Shown here piece after piece: positions 26,542 through 36,788 of a stretch of 64,000 nucleotides of DNA. A program made the position numbers and the translations under genes. The notes under the pieces were generated by a model, which did no database searches, had not been told where the DNA came from, and saw only the letters and a list, made by a program, of their open reading frames with translations. The DNA lies in contig NZ_JAQGLA010000008.1 of NCBI RefSeq assembly GCF_027853915.1, forward strand, positions 62,001 through 126,000, in the 5' to 3' direction. This DNA comes from Saccharopolyspora oryzae (GTDB taxonomy: Bacteria > Actinomycetota > Actinomycetes > Mycobacteriales > Pseudonocardiaceae). Numbering within the stretch: the first letter of the stretch is position 1; every line of letters begins with the position of its first letter.

Positions 26542-27786
26542 GTGGCCGCACCTGCGTCGGCACCCGCCGACAGCCGCAGCCGCCCCGCGGTTCGGGACGT
26601 GGTCTTCGTCGACGGCGTACGCACGCCGTTCGGCAAGGCCGGTTCCAAGGGCATCTACGCCGAGACCCGCGCCGACGACATGGTCGTCAAGGTCATCCGT
26701 GAGCTGCTGCGGCGGCACCCGGAGCTGCCGCCGGAGCGCATCGACGAGGTCGGCATCGCCGCCACCACCCAGATCGGCGACCAGGGCCTGACCATCGGCC
26801 GCAGCGCCGCGCTGCTGGCCGGGCTGCCCAAGTCGGTCCCGGGCTTCGCCATCGACCGGATGTGCGCGGGCGCCATGACCGCGGTGACCACGATCGCCAG
26901 CGGCATCGCCTTCGGCGCCTACGACGTGGCGATCGCGGGCGGCGTCGAGCACATGGGCAACCACCCGATGGGCGAGGGCGTCGACCCCAACCCGCGCTAC
27001 GTGTCGGACAAGATCGTCGACCCGTCCGCGCTGATCATGGGCTCGACCGCGGAGAACCTGCACGACCGGTTCCCGACGCTGACCAAGGAGCGCACGGACG
27101 CCTACGCCGCCCTGAGCCAGCAGCGCTACGACGATGCGCTGCAGGCCGGGAAGATCAGCCCGGACCTGGTGCCGGTGTCCACCCGCTCCGCCGAGCAGGG
27201 CTGGGGCCTGGCCACCGCCGACGAGCCGCCGCGCCCGGGCACCACCGCGGAAGCGCTGGCCGGGCTGAAGACGCCGTTCCGCCCGCACGGCCGGGTCACC
27301 CCGGGCAACGCCGCGGGCCTCAACGACGGCGCCACCGGCTGCCTGCTGGCCGACGCCGAGACCGCCGAGTCGCTGGGCCTGCCGGTCGGCATGCGGCTGG
27401 TCGGCTACGCCTTCGCCGGTGTCGAGCCCGAGGTCATGGGCGTCGGTCCGGTGCCGGCCACCGAGAAGGCGTTGGAGCGCGCCGGGCTGAGCATCGACGA
27501 CATCGGCCTGTTCGAGATCAACGAGGCCTTCGCGGTGCAGGTGCTGGCCTTCCTGGAGCACTTCGGCATCTCCGACGACGACCCGCGGGTCAACCCGTGG
27601 GGCGGCGCGATCGCCTGCGGCCACCCGCTGGCCTCCTCCGGCGTGCGGCTGATGACGCAGCTGTCCCGCCACTTCGCCGAGCACCCCGAGGTGCGCTACG
27701 GCATCACCACCATGTGCATCGGCTTCGGCATGGGCGGAACGGTCATCTGGGAGAACCCGAACTACAACGCAGGAGGCGAGCAGTGA
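26542..27786 (+). CDS. fadA: Acetyl-CoA acyltransferase (thiolase)
   Basis: 414 residues. Thiolytic cleavage of 3-oxoacyl-CoA, last step of beta-oxidation. The acyl-accepting cysteine is in AIDRMCAGAM. FEINEAFAVQ and CGHPLASSGVR carry the catalytic His residues, and TMCIGFGMGG the second Cys. First gene of fadAB; its stop overlaps the fadB start (GTGA). Confidence 0.94.
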   Translation: MAAPASAPADSRSRPAVRDVVFVDGVRTPFGKAGSKGIYAETRADDMVVKVIRELLRRHPELPPERIDEVGIAATTQIGDQGLTIGRSAALLAGLPKSVPGFAIDRMCAGAMTAVTTIASGIAFGAYDVAIAGGVEHMGNHPMGEGVDPNPRYVSDKIVDPSALIMGSTAENLHDRFPTLTKERTDAYAALSQQRYDDALQAGKISPDLVPVSTRSAEQGWGLATADEPPRPGTTAEALAGLKTPFRPHGRVTPGNAAGLNDGATGCLLADAETAESLGLPVGMRLVGYAFAGVEPEVMGVGPVPATEKALERAGLSIDDIGLFEINEAFAVQVLAFLEHFGISDDDPRVNPWGGAIACGHPLASSGVRLMTQLSRHFAEHPEVRYGITTMCIGFGMGGTVIWENPNYNAGGEQ

Positions 27787-29879
27787 CCGAATTCGCCGCG
27801 CTGTTCCCCGACGAGGTCGTCACCAAGGCGCACACCCGCCTCGTCGACGCGCCCGGCCTGGCCGGCAAGCTCGCGCTGATCACCATCGACAACGGCCACG
27901 ACCACACCCGGCCGTCCACCTTCGGCCCGGGCGGGCTGGAGAGCCTCAACGCCGCGCTCGACGAGGCCTTCGCCGCCGACCCCGCGGCCATCGCGGTCAC
28001 CGGCAAGCCGTTCATCTTCGCCGTGGGCGCCGACCTGTCGGGCATCGGCCGGATCACCGAGCGCGAGCACGCGCACATGATCGCCAAGACCGGTCACGAC
28101 GTGTTCCGCCGCCTGACCGAGTCGAAGATCCCGACCTTCGCGTTCGTCAACGGCGCGACCCTCGGCGGCGGTCTCGAGCTGGCGCTGTCCTGCCACTACC
28201 GGACGGTGTCGAAGTCCGCAGGCATGGTCGCGTTCCCGGAGTGCTTCCTGGGCCTGTTCCCGGGCTGGGGCGGCACCCAGCTGCTGCCGAACCTGATCGG
28301 TCCGGACGCCGCGGTCACCGTGATCATCGAGAACGCGCTGAGCCAGAACCGGATGCTCAACCCGAAGAAGGCCCACGGCCTGGGCATCTTCGACGAGCTG
28401 CTGGACAGCCCCGACTTCCTCGAGGAGTCGATCCGCTGGGCGGTCCGCGTGGTCAACGGCGAGCAGACCGTGTCGCGCCCGGAGATCGACCGCGGCAAGG
28501 GCTGGGACGACGCCGTCGCCCGCGCCAAGGGCATCGTCGAGGCCCGCACCCACGGGGCCTCCCCGGCGGTGACCAAGGCCGTCGAGCTGATCGAGCTGGC
28601 CCGCGGCAACGACCTCGACGCCGGCTACGCGGCCGAGACCGAGGCGCTGGCCGACGCGCTGATGTCCGACGAGCTGCGCTCCGGGCTGTACTCGTTCGAC
28701 CTGACCCAGAAGCGCGCCAAGCGCCCGGCCGGTGCGCCGGACAAGTCGCTGGCCCGCGACGTCAAGAAGGTCGGCGTGGTCGGTGCCGGGCTGATGGCCG
28801 GGCAGCTGGCGCTGCTGTTCGTGCGCCGCCTGGAGGTGCCGGTCGTCATCACCGACATCGACCAGGAGCGCATCGACCGCGGCGTGGCCTACATCCACGG
28901 CGAGATCGACAAGCTCGCCGCCAAGGGCCGCCTGTCGCCGGACGCGGTGAACAAGCTCAAGGCCCTGGTCACCGGCTCGCTGGACAAGGCGGCGTTCGCC
29001 GACGCCGACTTCGTCATCGAGGCCGTGTTCGAGGAGATGTCGGTCAAGCAGAAGGTGTTCGCCGAGCTGGAGCAGCACGTCTCCGCCGAGGCGATCCTGG
29101 CGACCAACACCTCGTCGCTGTCGATCACCGAGATGGCCTCCCAGCTGCAGCACCCGGAGCGGGTCGTCGGCTTCCACTTCTTCAACCCGGTCGCGGTCCT
29201 GCCGCTGCTGGAGGTCGTGCGCGGCGAGAAGACCGACGACGCCTCGCTGGCCACCGCGTTCAAGGTCGGCAAGCAGCTGAAGAAGTCCTGCGTGCTGGTC
29301 AAGGACGCCCCGGCGTTCGTGGTCAACCGGCTGCTGACCCGGTTCATGGGCGAGGTCATCGCCACCGTCGACGAGGGCACGCCGTTCGAGGTCGCCGACA
29401 ACGCCCTGGAGCCGCTGGGCCTGCCGATGACCCCGATGGTGCTGCTCCAGCTGGTCGGCCCGGCGGTCGCCCAGCACGTCAACGAGACGATGCACGCGGC
29501 CTTCCCGGACCGGTTCGGCATCAGCGCCAACATGCAGCGCTTCGTCGAGGCCCGCAAGGCCGCGGTGTGGACCACCGACGACTCCGGCAAGCAGATCGTC
29601 GACCCCGAGGTCGCGGCGCTGTGGGAGCAGGGCGATGAGCCGTCGACGACCGAGCAGGTCCGCGACCGGGCGCTGAACGCACTGGCCGAGGAGATCCAGC
29701 TCATGCTCGACGAGGGCGTGGTCGCCGAGGCTCAGGACATCGACCTGTGCATGCTCCTGGGCGCGGGCTGGCCGTTCTGGCTGGGCGGCATCACGCCGTA
29801 CCTGGACCGGGCGGGCATCTCGGAGAAGGTCAACGGCAAGCGCTTCCTCGACCCGGGCGTGGCATCGGTCTCCGCCTGA
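27783..29879 (+). CDS. fadB: Fatty oxidation complex alpha subunit (enoyl-CoA hydratase / 3-hydroxyacyl-CoA dehydrogenase)
   Basis: 698 residues from the overlapping GTG. The hydratase half is N-terminal: GKPFIFAVGADLSG, VNGATLGGGLELALSCHY and FPECFLGLFPGWGGTQLL with the catalytic Glu. The dehydrogenase half starts about residue 325 with KVGVVGAGLMAGQLALL (NAD site), then VIEAVFEE, ATNTSSLSI, VVGFHFFNPV and KDAPAFVVNR. With FadA it makes the trifunctional complex of beta-oxidation. Confidence 0.95.
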   Translation: MTEFAALFPDEVVTKAHTRLVDAPGLAGKLALITIDNGHDHTRPSTFGPGGLESLNAALDEAFAADPAAIAVTGKPFIFAVGADLSGIGRITEREHAHMIAKTGHDVFRRLTESKIPTFAFVNGATLGGGLELALSCHYRTVSKSAGMVAFPECFLGLFPGWGGTQLLPNLIGPDAAVTVIIENALSQNRMLNPKKAHGLGIFDELLDSPDFLEESIRWAVRVVNGEQTVSRPEIDRGKGWDDAVARAKGIVEARTHGASPAVTKAVELIELARGNDLDAGYAAETEALADALMSDELRSGLYSFDLTQKRAKRPAGAPDKSLARDVKKVGVVGAGLMAGQLALLFVRRLEVPVVITDIDQERIDRGVAYIHGEIDKLAAKGRLSPDAVNKLKALVTGSLDKAAFADADFVIEAVFEEMSVKQKVFAELEQHVSAEAILATNTSSLSITEMASQLQHPERVVGFHFFNPVAVLPLLEVVRGEKTDDASLATAFKVGKQLKKSCVLVKDAPAFVVNRLLTRFMGEVIATVDEGTPFEVADNALEPLGLPMTPMVLLQLVGPAVAQHVNETMHAAFPDRFGISANMQRFVEARKAAVWTTDDSGKQIVDPEVAALWEQGDEPSTTEQVRDRALNALAEEIQLMLDEGVVAEAQDIDLCMLLGAGWPFWLGGITPYLDRAGISEKVNGKRFLDPGVASVSA

Positions 29880-29894
29880 TCGAAGCGAGCTGAT

Positions 29895-29928
29895 GCGGGG
29901 CCGGGACGACTCGTCCCGGCCCCGCTTT
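29895..29928 (+). terminator. Rho-independent terminator of fadAB
   Basis: A 15-bp G+C-rich palindrome (left arm GCGGGGCCGGGACGA) followed by TTT, 16 bp after the fadB stop. Confidence 0.75.
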
Positions 29929-29939
29929 CCTGTGCGTGG

Positions 29940-29983
29940 CCGTGAGCCTTTTCTGGTGCTGTAGCCCCACAAAGTGCTCACGG
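29940..29983. terminator. GTGAGC-family element 2 (inverted orientation)
   Basis: Outer arms CCGTGAGC and GCTCACGG pair perfectly, with an inner TTT/AAA. The loop CTGGTGCTGTAGCCCCAC is close to the reverse complement of the loop of the element at 5261-5310. It lies between the convergent fadB and histidine kinase genes. Confidence 0.65.
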
Positions 29984-29996
29984 AGCGGACCCTTCG

Positions 29997-31142
29997 TCAG
30001 GGTGCGGCGGGGAGTTGGACGGTGACCGCGAGGCCTCCGGTGGGGAGGGCTTCGGCTTGGACGCGGCCGTGGTGGGCCTTCGCCGCTGCTTGGACGATCG
30101 ACAGGCCCAAACCCGCTCCGCTGCGGGCGGTTCGTTCGACCCCTGCTCGGCGGAACGGTTCGAAGAGGGCTTCCACCTGCTCCGGCAGGATGTTCGGCCC
30201 CGAGGACGCGACGCGCAGCGTTGTCCACCGCGGATCGCTGCCGATGACGACCTGCACCCAACCGCCGTCGACGTTGTGCCGCACCGCGTTCTCCAGCAGG
30301 TTGCCCGCGACCCGCTCCAGCAGCGCCGGGTCGCCCACCGCGAACGCGGGTTCACCGCTGCACTCCACCCGCAGCCCGCGCTGGCGGACCTCCGGTTCCA
30401 CCGCCCGCCGGGCCCGCCCCGCCACCTCGGCGAGGTCGACCGGTTCGCGCACCGCCAGCTCGACACCTTCCGTCCGCGCCAGCAGGAGCAGGGACTCCAC
30501 CAGGCGTTCCGCACGGGCCGTGGCTTCGCGGAGCACCTCGGCCATCCGGCGCAGCTCCGCCTCGTCGGCGTCGGGATCGGACAGCGTGACTTCCAGCTCC
30601 GTGCGGATCACCGACAGCGGAGTGCGCAGCTCGTGGCTGGCGTTGGCGACGAACCGGCGCTGCGAGTCGAAAGCCGCCTGCAACCGGTCGAGCATCTCGT
30701 CGAAGGTGTCGGCGAGGCGTGCCACTTCGTCGCGCGGACCGCTCAGCGCGATCCGCTCGTCCAGCGACTCGGCCGAAAGCCGCCGCGCGGTGGCCGTCAC
30801 TTCCTGCAGCGGTCGCAGCACCCGGCCGGACACCGTCCACGCCAGCAGTGCGGCAGCCAGCACGACGGCGACGAAAGCGCCCCCGCCGATGAGCAGGACC
30901 TGCTGCCGCGCCGAGTCGCGCAACGCCTCCCCCAGCAACGGCGCCGGCACGTCCACGCCGTGCACCCGGACGAGCGTGCCGTCCGGCAGCTGCGGCACCG
31001 CGGCCACCACGTTGCCCACCAGCACCCAGCCCAACCACAGCAGCAGACCGCTGACCACCGCGACCAGTCCGGTCGCGAGCAGCGTCAGGCGGAGCCGGAG
31101 GCCGGGCCCGCGGCGGGAGAACGACCGGGCGGACGCGCTCAT
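29997..31142 (-). CDS. Two-component sensor histidine kinase
   Basis: 381 residues. Two membrane helices (about 18-46 and 83-103) enclose a small external sensor loop of about 40 residues. A HAMP domain follows, then the dimerisation box with His170 (NASHELRTPLSV), then the ATPase part with N (NLLENAVRHN) and G (GAGLGLSIV) boxes. Transcribed with the response regulator upstream (4 bp gap). The short external loop suggests membrane or envelope sensing; the signal is unknown. Confidence 0.92.
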   Translation of the reverse strand: MSASARSFSRRGPGLRLRLTLLATGLVAVVSGLLLWLGWVLVGNVVAAVPQLPDGTLVRVHGVDVPAPLLGEALRDSARQQVLLIGGGAFVAVVLAAALLAWTVSGRVLRPLQEVTATARRLSAESLDERIALSGPRDEVARLADTFDEMLDRLQAAFDSQRRFVANASHELRTPLSVIRTELEVTLSDPDADEAELRRMAEVLREATARAERLVESLLLLARTEGVELAVREPVDLAEVAGRARRAVEPEVRQRGLRVECSGEPAFAVGDPALLERVAGNLLENAVRHNVDGGWVQVVIGSDPRWTTLRVASSGPNILPEQVEALFEPFRRAGVERTARSGAGLGLSIVQAAAKAHHGRVQAEALPTGGLAVTVQLPAAP

Positions 31143-31146
31143 CGGA

Positions 31147-31833
31147 TCAGTCCCGGGCGTGCTCGGCGCGTCCCGCCGACGGCACCCGGTAGCCGGAGCC
31201 GACCACCGTCTCGATGACGCCCGGCTCCCCCAGCTTCTTGCGCAAGGTCATCATGGTGACCCGCACGGTCGTGGTGAACGGGTCGGCGTTCTCGTCCCAG
31301 ACCCGCTCCAGCAGCTCCTCGGAGCTCACCACGGCACCACCGGCCGACAGCAGGACCTCCAGGACGCCGAACTCCTTGCGGGTCAGCTCGATCTCGCCAT
31401 CGCTCCGGTGAACCGTGCGCCGCGCCGGATCCAGCTCCAGCTCCAGCGCGGTGAGCAGCGGCGGCTGAGCGGGTGTCGCGCGCCGCCCCAGCGCCCGCAC
31501 GCGGGCGACCAGCTCGGCGAAGGCGAACGGCTTGGCCAGGTAGTCGTCGGCGCCCAGGGACAGCCCGGCGACGCGGTCGGCGACCGTGCCGCTCGCGGTG
31601 AGCATCAGCACCCGGGTCAGCTCACCGGAGTTGATCAGCTCCCGGCACAGCTCGTCGCCGGACATGCCGGGCAGGTCGCGGTCGAGCACCACCACGTCGT
31701 AGCGGGTGATCGACGCCTTCTCCTGACCGCTCTCGCCGTCGTAGGCGACGTCCACGGCCATGCCGTCCCGCCGCAGCCCGCGAGCGACCGCGTCGGCCAA
31801 CGGCTTCTCGTCCTCGACGACCAGGATTCGCAC
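31147..31833 (-). CDS. OmpR/PhoB-family response regulator
   Basis: 228 residues from GTG 31833. Receiver: RILVVEDEKPLADAV, phospho-acceptor Asp51 in VVVLDRDLPGMSG, Thr in LTASG, Lys in DDYLAKPFAFAEL. The winged-helix DNA-binding domain ends with FTTTVRVTMMTLRKKLGEPGVI. First gene of the pair with the histidine kinase. The longer in-frame form (to 31935) lacks a ribosome site. Confidence 0.93.
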   Translation of the reverse strand: MRILVVEDEKPLADAVARGLRRDGMAVDVAYDGESGQEKASITRYDVVVLDRDLPGMSGDELCRELINSGELTRVLMLTASGTVADRVAGLSLGADDYLAKPFAFAELVARVRALGRRATPAQPPLLTALELELDPARRTVHRSDGEIELTRKEFGVLEVLLSAGGAVVSSEELLERVWDENADPFTTTVRVTMMTLRKKLGEPGVIETVVGSGYRVPSAGRAEHARD

Positions 31834-31941
31834 GACCTCACCCTGCCACAACGCCCAGGAACAACGACGCCGAACACGATCAATCCCAGCCCCCGCGGTC
31901 CTCCGCGCACATCGGCGTGTCGGACCCCGACACACCGACGG

Positions 31942-31991
31942 GCCGCAAATTCCATTGAAATCGAAGGTCCGATTTCAATGGAATTTGCGGC
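31942..31991. terminator. Large TTTCAATTGAAA-family stem-loop after dxs
   Basis: A perfect 22-bp stem with a 6-nt loop (AAGGTC). The arms contain CCGCAAATTCCATTGAAATC and its complement. It begins 10 bp after the dxs stop, the right place for its terminator, and also lies upstream of the response regulator gene. Confidence 0.75.
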
Positions 31992-32000
31992 TGCGGTCGA

Positions 32001-33929
32001 TCAGCCGTTGGCGGCGGGGCGCTCGACGTCGGTGGCGACCCGCAGCGGAGTGCGCGCGCCGCCGCACTTGGCCAGCCACTCGGTGATGCGTGCGGCGATG
32101 CCCTGCTCGGTGAGGCCGAGCTCGGCCAGCACCTCGTCGCGCGAGGCGTGCTCCAGGAACTCGTTCGGCACCGCCAGGTCGCGCAGCGGGACGTCCAGCT
32201 CGGCGTCGCGCAGAGCAGCTGCCAGCGCCCAGCCGAAACCGCCGTGCCGACCGCAGTCCTCCAGGGTGACCACCAGCCGGTGCTGAGCGGCCAGCTCGAC
32301 CACCTGCTCCGGGACCGGCACCACCCAGCGCGGGTCGACCACGGTGACGTCGATGCCCTGCGCCGCCAGCCGCTCGGCCGCCGCCACCGCGAGCTCGCCG
32401 AACGCGCCGACCGCCGCGAGCAGCACGTCGCCGTTGCCGCGCCGCAGCACGTCGACACCGCCGATGCGCTCGACCGCCGGGACCTCTTCGATCACCGCGC
32501 CCTTGGAGAAGCGCACCACGGTCGGTCCGTCGTCGACGGCGACCGCCTCGCGCAGCTCCTCGCGCAGCGTGACCGCATCGCGCGGCGCGGCGACCTGGAT
32601 GCCGGGGATCAGGCCCAGGATCGACAGGTCCCACATGCCGTTGTGGCTGGCCCCGTCCTCGCCGGTGACCCCGGAGCGGTCGAGGGTGACCGTCACCGGC
32701 TGCTTGTGCAGCGCGACGTCCATCAGCAGCTGGTCGAACGCGCGGTTGAGGAAGGTCGAGTACACCGCGAACACCGGGTGCAGCCCGCCCATCGCCATGC
32801 CGGCCGCCGAGGTCATGCCGTGCTGCTCGGCGATGCCGACGTCGAAGCAGCGCTCCGGGTAGACCTCGCCGAACTTCTTCAGCCCGGTCGGGCCGAGCAT
32901 CGCCGCGGTGATGGCCACCACGTCGGGCCGCTCCGCGCCGATCTTCACCAGCTCGTCGGCGTAGACGTCGGTCCAGCTCTTCGGGGCCGGCTTGGTCGGC
33001 AGCCCGGTCTCCGGGTCGATGACCTTGACCTGGTGCATCTGCTCGGCCTGGTCGTTCTCGGCCGGGGCGAAGCCGTTGCCCTTGCGGGTCACCGCGTGCA
33101 CGATCACCGGGCCGCCGAAGGACTTGGCCATCTGCAGCGCGTGCTCCATCGCGCGGATGTCGTGGCCGTCCACCGGGCCCAGGTACTTGATGCCCAGGTC
33201 GGAGAACATCACCTGCGGGGCGATGGCGTCCTTGATGCCGCTCTTGGCCGCGTGCAGGCCGGTGTAGAGCGAACGACCCACCACGGGCAGGTTGCGCAGC
33301 GTGCGCCGACCGCTCTCGAGCGCCTTCTCGTAGCTCGGGTTCAGCCGCAGCGCGGCGAGGTGCTCGGCCAGGCCACCGATGGTCGGGGCGTAGGAGCGAC
33401 CGTTGTCGTTGACCACGATCACCACCGGGCGCTCCTGGTCGGCGGCGATGTTGTTCAACGCCTCCCAGCACATCCCGCCGGTCAGCGCGCCGTCACCGAC
33501 CACGGCCACGGCGTGCCGCTGTTCCCCGCTCTGCTGGAAGGCGCGCGCCATGCCGTCGGCGTAGGACAGCGCGGTCGAGGCGTGGCTGTTCTCCACGTGG
33601 TCGTGCTCGCTCTCGGCGCGCGACGGGTAGCCGGACAGGCCGTCCCGCTTGCGCAGCCGGTCGAAGCCGTCCTGCCGACCGGTGATGATCTTGTGCACGT
33701 AGGCCTGATGTCCGGTGTCGAACACGACCGCGTCGCGCGGCGAGTCGAACACCCGGTGCACGGCCAGGGTCAGTTCGACCGCCCCCAGGTTCGGCCCCAG
33801 GTGACCACCGGTCCGCGAAACCTTCGCGATCAGGAACTGCCTGATCTCCTCGGCCAGTTGCGCCAGCTCAGCGTGCTTAAGGCGCCTGACGTCGGCCGGA
33901 TTGCGCACGGACCCCAGCAGCGTCACCAC
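32001..33929 (-). CDS. dxs: 1-deoxy-D-xylulose-5-phosphate synthase
   Basis: 642 residues, normal length. Condenses pyruvate and glyceraldehyde 3-phosphate, first step of the MEP isoprenoid pathway. The thiamine-diphosphate motif is [16 protein letters not shown]; also visible are [44 protein letters not shown] and [15 protein letters not shown]. Two GTG codons start the gene; the second (33926) has the better distance to GAGGTGGA. Confidence 0.96.
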   Translation of the reverse strand: MVTLLGSVRNPADVRRLKHAELAQLAEEIRQFLIAKVSRTGGHLGPNLGAVELTLAVHRVFDSPRDAVVFDTGHQAYVHKIITGRQDGFDRLRKRDGLSGYPSRAESEHDHVENSHASTALSYADGMARAFQQSGEQRHAVAVVGDGALTGGMCWEALNNIAADQERPVVIVVNDNGRSYAPTIGGLAEHLAALRLNPSYEKALESGRRTLRNLPVVGRSLYTGLHAAKSGIKDAIAPQVMFSDLGIKYLGPVDGHDIRAMEHALQMAKSFGGPVIVHAVTRKGNGFAPAENDQAEQMHQVKVIDPETGLPTKPAPKSWTDVYADELVKIGAERPDVVAITAAMLGPTGLKKFGEVYPERCFDVGIAEQHGMTSAAGMAMGGLHPVFAVYSTFLNRAFDQLLMDVALHKQPVTVTLDRSGVTGEDGASHNGMWDLSILGLIPGIQVAAPRDAVTLREELREAVAVDDGPTVVRFSKGAVIEEVPAVERIGGVDVLRRGNGDVLLAAVGAFGELAVAAAERLAAQGIDVTVVDPRWVVPVPEQVVELAAQHRLVVTLEDCGRHGGFGWALAAALRDAELDVPLRDLAVPNEFLEHASRDEVLAELGLTEQGIAARITEWLAKCGGARTPLRVATDVERPAANG

Positions 33930-34318
33930 TCCACCTCACTCATAGTGCTGGTCGGGTTCATTCGCATGCCGGGCCCGGCTGGCTGCCTGGCTCCGCCGCG
34001 ATACATGGTGCGCCCAGTCTACGGAGCGGGCTACCGACGGCCCGGCGCGGTGTGCACCCCGCCCGGCCGCCCGCGGTTGATCGCGGCTCCCCGCACCGGT
34101 ACCGCCGAACGGCCGCTGCTGCCGGTGTCCGAACCATCGGCCGAGCCCCCACGCCGGTCTGGAGATCGAACTCGCGAGCAGCGACTCCACCCATTCCAAG
34201 GCCTGCGGCGGCAGTCCGCACGTCGTCGCGGCGCCCGGAGCGCTGCACCGCCCAGCCGGACCGACGACGGTGCAGGTCAACGCTGTGCGAATCGTCACCT
34301 GCGTCCGCGTCGGAACGC
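33930..34318. other. 389-bp intergenic region upstream of dxs
   Basis: No convincing gene. It must hold the dxs promoter and the 3' end of the membrane-protein gene transcribed towards it. Very G+C-rich, with a CCGCGG-TTGAT-CGCGG inverted repeat near 34072. Neither a riboswitch nor a thiamine box was recognised. Confidence 0.35.
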
Positions 34319-35443
34319 TCAGCTCCAGGGGCGCCAGGCGGGGATCGGGGCGATGCCGGGACGCAGGTCGCCCCAGGGCGGGCTGTGCGGCGGGAGCTGC
34401 TGGAGTTCGGCGAACTCCAAGCGGCTGCGCACCCGCAGCCAGGCGACGACGAAGTAGGCGCCGATCGCCAGCGCGGCGATGCCGACGATCCACAGCCCCG
34501 GGTCGGTCAGCGCTCGACCGAAGGCGGTGGCCAGCAGCATCGAGCCGAGCATCGCGGCCAGGAACCCCACCGGCGCCCGGAACGCCGGGTTCGCCAGCGC
34601 CTTCGGTCCGCCCCGGTAGGTCGTGGTGCGCGCGAAGACCCACTTGCGCAGCGCCTGCCACGCGGGCAGGTCCTGGGGTCCGGTTCGCAGCGACCAGGCG
34701 GCCGTGCCGCGGCGACGCACGATCGCCGCCACCAGCCTCGGGTCCTCGACCGGCAGCACCCACTGCTGCTTGCCCGCGACCAATCGCACCGCCGGGCCGC
34801 GGCGCAGGCGAACGCCGACGCCACCGGGCAGCGGCCACCAGGCCTCGTCGGCGTCGATCTCGCCGGGTTGGGCCAGTGCGAGCTCGGCCAGCGGCAGCGC
34901 GTGGTTCCCGGATCCACCGGGCACGTCGCGCACCAGCACCACCCGGTCCCGGCCGATCCGCAGCCGTGCGGATCCGGCGGGCAGGACGGTCTCCACGTCG
35001 AGTTCGGCCAGGTCCGAGGCGAGCGCGCTGCAACGCCGCTGCGCAACGCGCGCCACGAGCGGCGCAACGACCAGGACGACCAGCCCGAGCAGGCCGAGCG
35101 GTGCTGCGAAGGTCAGGTCGACCACCGCTTGCGGCACTGCGGCGAGCAACGCCCACCCCGCCCAACGGCGCGGAGTCCGCTGGTCCAGCACCCACCCCAC
35201 CGCGGCGATCCCGATCCACACCGCTGCCCAGACCAGCGAGAACCCGGGCGCGGCCGCCGAACCGAGCAGCAGCCCCGACGCAGGCAGCACCACCACGCTC
35301 AAGGCGCCGAGCACCAGCGATGCGGCCCGGCGTCCAGACACGAATTCCGGTGCGGCACTGGGTTTTCCGGGCACCGCAGAGACCTCGGTCCCCGACTCGG
35401 GAGGTGCGGGGAGCACCTCCGCCAGGTGTTCGCGATTCGTCAT
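34319..35443 (-). CDS. Conserved membrane protein of unknown function
   Basis: 374 residues from ATG 35443. Hydrophobic pairs occur at about 40-80 and 95-135 and near the C-terminus (FLAAMLGSMLLATAFG and LWIVGIAALAIGAYFVVAWLRV). Between them is a soluble stretch of about 120 residues with PH-like strands (ARLRIGRDRVVLVRDVPGG, GVGVRLRRGPAVRLV). No known domain could be named. The nearby palindrome at 35495 separates it from the methyltransferase gene. Confidence 0.65.
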   Translation of the reverse strand: MTNREHLAEVLPAPPESGTEVSAVPGKPSAAPEFVSGRRAASLVLGALSVVVLPASGLLLGSAAAPGFSLVWAAVWIGIAAVGWVLDQRTPRRWAGWALLAAVPQAVVDLTFAAPLGLLGLVVLVVAPLVARVAQRRCSALASDLAELDVETVLPAGSARLRIGRDRVVLVRDVPGGSGNHALPLAELALAQPGEIDADEAWWPLPGGVGVRLRRGPAVRLVAGKQQWVLPVEDPRLVAAIVRRRGTAAWSLRTGPQDLPAWQALRKWVFARTTTYRGGPKALANPAFRAPVGFLAAMLGSMLLATAFGRALTDPGLWIVGIAALAIGAYFVVAWLRVRSRLEFAELQQLPPHSPPWGDLRPGIAPIPAWRPWS

Positions 35444-35494
35444 CTCGCCGTTCCCATCCTCGGATCGACCCACCCGCCCGGCGGCCACCAGGTT

Positions 35495-35516
35495 CGCAGT
35501 TTCAATTGAAACTGCG
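35495..35516. terminator. TTTCAATTGAAA-family palindrome after the methyltransferase gene
   Basis: A perfect 22-bp palindrome (core CAGTTTCAATTGAAACTG), identical to the one at 51318-51339. A degenerate half copy (CTTTCAACGGAAACCGCGG) follows directly. Confidence 0.7.
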
Positions 35517-35549
35517 CTTTCAACGGAAACCGCGGAACTCCGGGGCCGG

Positions 35550-36788
35550 TTACCCGTCGACGGGTTCGAGGAGGGCGATGCACTCGATGTGGTGGGTCAT
35601 CGGGAAGGCGTCGAAGGCCCGCAGATCGCTCAGGCGATAGCCGTGTTCGGCGTAGAGCGAGACGTCGCGGGCCAATGCCGCCGGGTCGCACGCGATGTGC
35701 ACGATCCTGGACGGCTCTCGCGAGGCCACTGCGTCCACGACCGCACGACCGGCGCCCTTCCTGGGCGGGTCCAGGACCACGACGTCGGGCGTCGGCAGGT
35801 CCTCGTCGGTCAGCACGCGCTCCACCGTGCCCGCGCGGAACGCCACCTGCGGGAGGTCCCGGAGGTTCGCCACCGCGTCTTCCACCGCGCGCTTGGACGA
35901 CTCCACCAGCAGCACCTCACCGGTCGGACCGGCCTGCTCGGCGAGCACCGCCGCGAACAGACCGACCCCGCCGTAGAGGTCCCAGGCCACACCGCCGGAC
36001 GGCACTGCGGCCAGCTGCGCGACGGTCTCGCTGAAGACGTCCGGCGCGGCCTTGTGGACCTGCCAGAAGCCCTGCACCGACACGTCGAACGAACGGCCCG
36101 CAGCGGACTCGTGCGCCACCTCGCCGCCCCGGACGCTGCGCGCCACCGGACGCGCGTGCCGCCGCTTCGGCTTGTGGTCCACCGCGGTCACGTGGACCTC
36201 GCCGCGGGAGTCCTCGACAGCGGTCAGCTCCGCACCCGGCCGCCAGCGGCGGTCGGTGACCTCCGCCATCGCGCCCTCCGCGGTGATCGGGCAGTCCTCC
36301 ACCGGCACCACCCGGTGGCTGCGGTGCGCCCGGAAGCCGGCGTTGCCGCTGCGGTCCACGGCCAGCCGCGCGCGCGTGCGCCAGCGCAGCAGCCCGCCGG
36401 GCAGCTCGCGCACCTGAACCGGCCAGTCGAGCCCGGCGATCCGCTGCAGCTGCTCGGCGACCACCGCCGCCTTCAGCTCGCGCTGGGTCTCGCCCGAAGC
36501 GTGCTGCCAGTCGCAGCCGCCGCACCGGTTGCGGCCGAGCGCCATGTCGGCCAGCGCGCACGGCGGGCTCACCCGACCCGCGGCGGGGGTCAGCACCTCG
36601 ACGGCGTCAGCGCGGCAGAAGCCCCCGCCGGCGTCCTCGGTGACCTCCACGACCACGACCTCGCCGGGCAGCGCGTGCCGGACGAACACCACCCGGCCCT
36701 CGTACCGCGCCACGCAGTGGCCGCCGTGCGCGACGGCACCGACCTCGACTTCGAGCCGCCTACCGGTCCAGTCCGGTTTTCCGGTCAC
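35550..36788 (-). CDS. 23S rRNA (uracil-5)-methyltransferase family protein (TrmA/RlmD-like)
   Basis: 412 residues. An N-terminal TRAM-like barrel (VEVGAVAHGGHCVARYEGRVVFV) is followed by a cysteine cluster (CALAD..., RCGGCDWQH) that could hold an iron-sulfur centre. The SAM-binding domain has WDLYGGVGLFAAVLA, the catalytic loop VLDPPRKGAG, and the nucleophile Cys in HIACDPAALARD. It methylates C5 of a uracil in rRNA or tRNA; which one is not certain. The start overlaps the permease gene by 29 bp. Confidence 0.88.
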   Translation of the reverse strand: MTGKPDWTGRRLEVEVGAVAHGGHCVARYEGRVVFVRHALPGEVVVVEVTEDAGGGFCRADAVEVLTPAAGRVSPPCALADMALGRNRCGGCDWQHASGETQRELKAAVVAEQLQRIAGLDWPVQVRELPGGLLRWRTRARLAVDRSGNAGFRAHRSHRVVPVEDCPITAEGAMAEVTDRRWRPGAELTAVEDSRGEVHVTAVDHKPKRRHARPVARSVRGGEVAHESAAGRSFDVSVQGFWQVHKAAPDVFSETVAQLAAVPSGGVAWDLYGGVGLFAAVLAEQAGPTGEVLLVESSKRAVEDAVANLRDLPQVAFRAGTVERVLTDEDLPTPDVVVLDPPRKGAGRAVVDAVASREPSRIVHIACDPAALARDVSLYAEHGYRLSDLRAFDAFPMTHHIECIALLEPVDG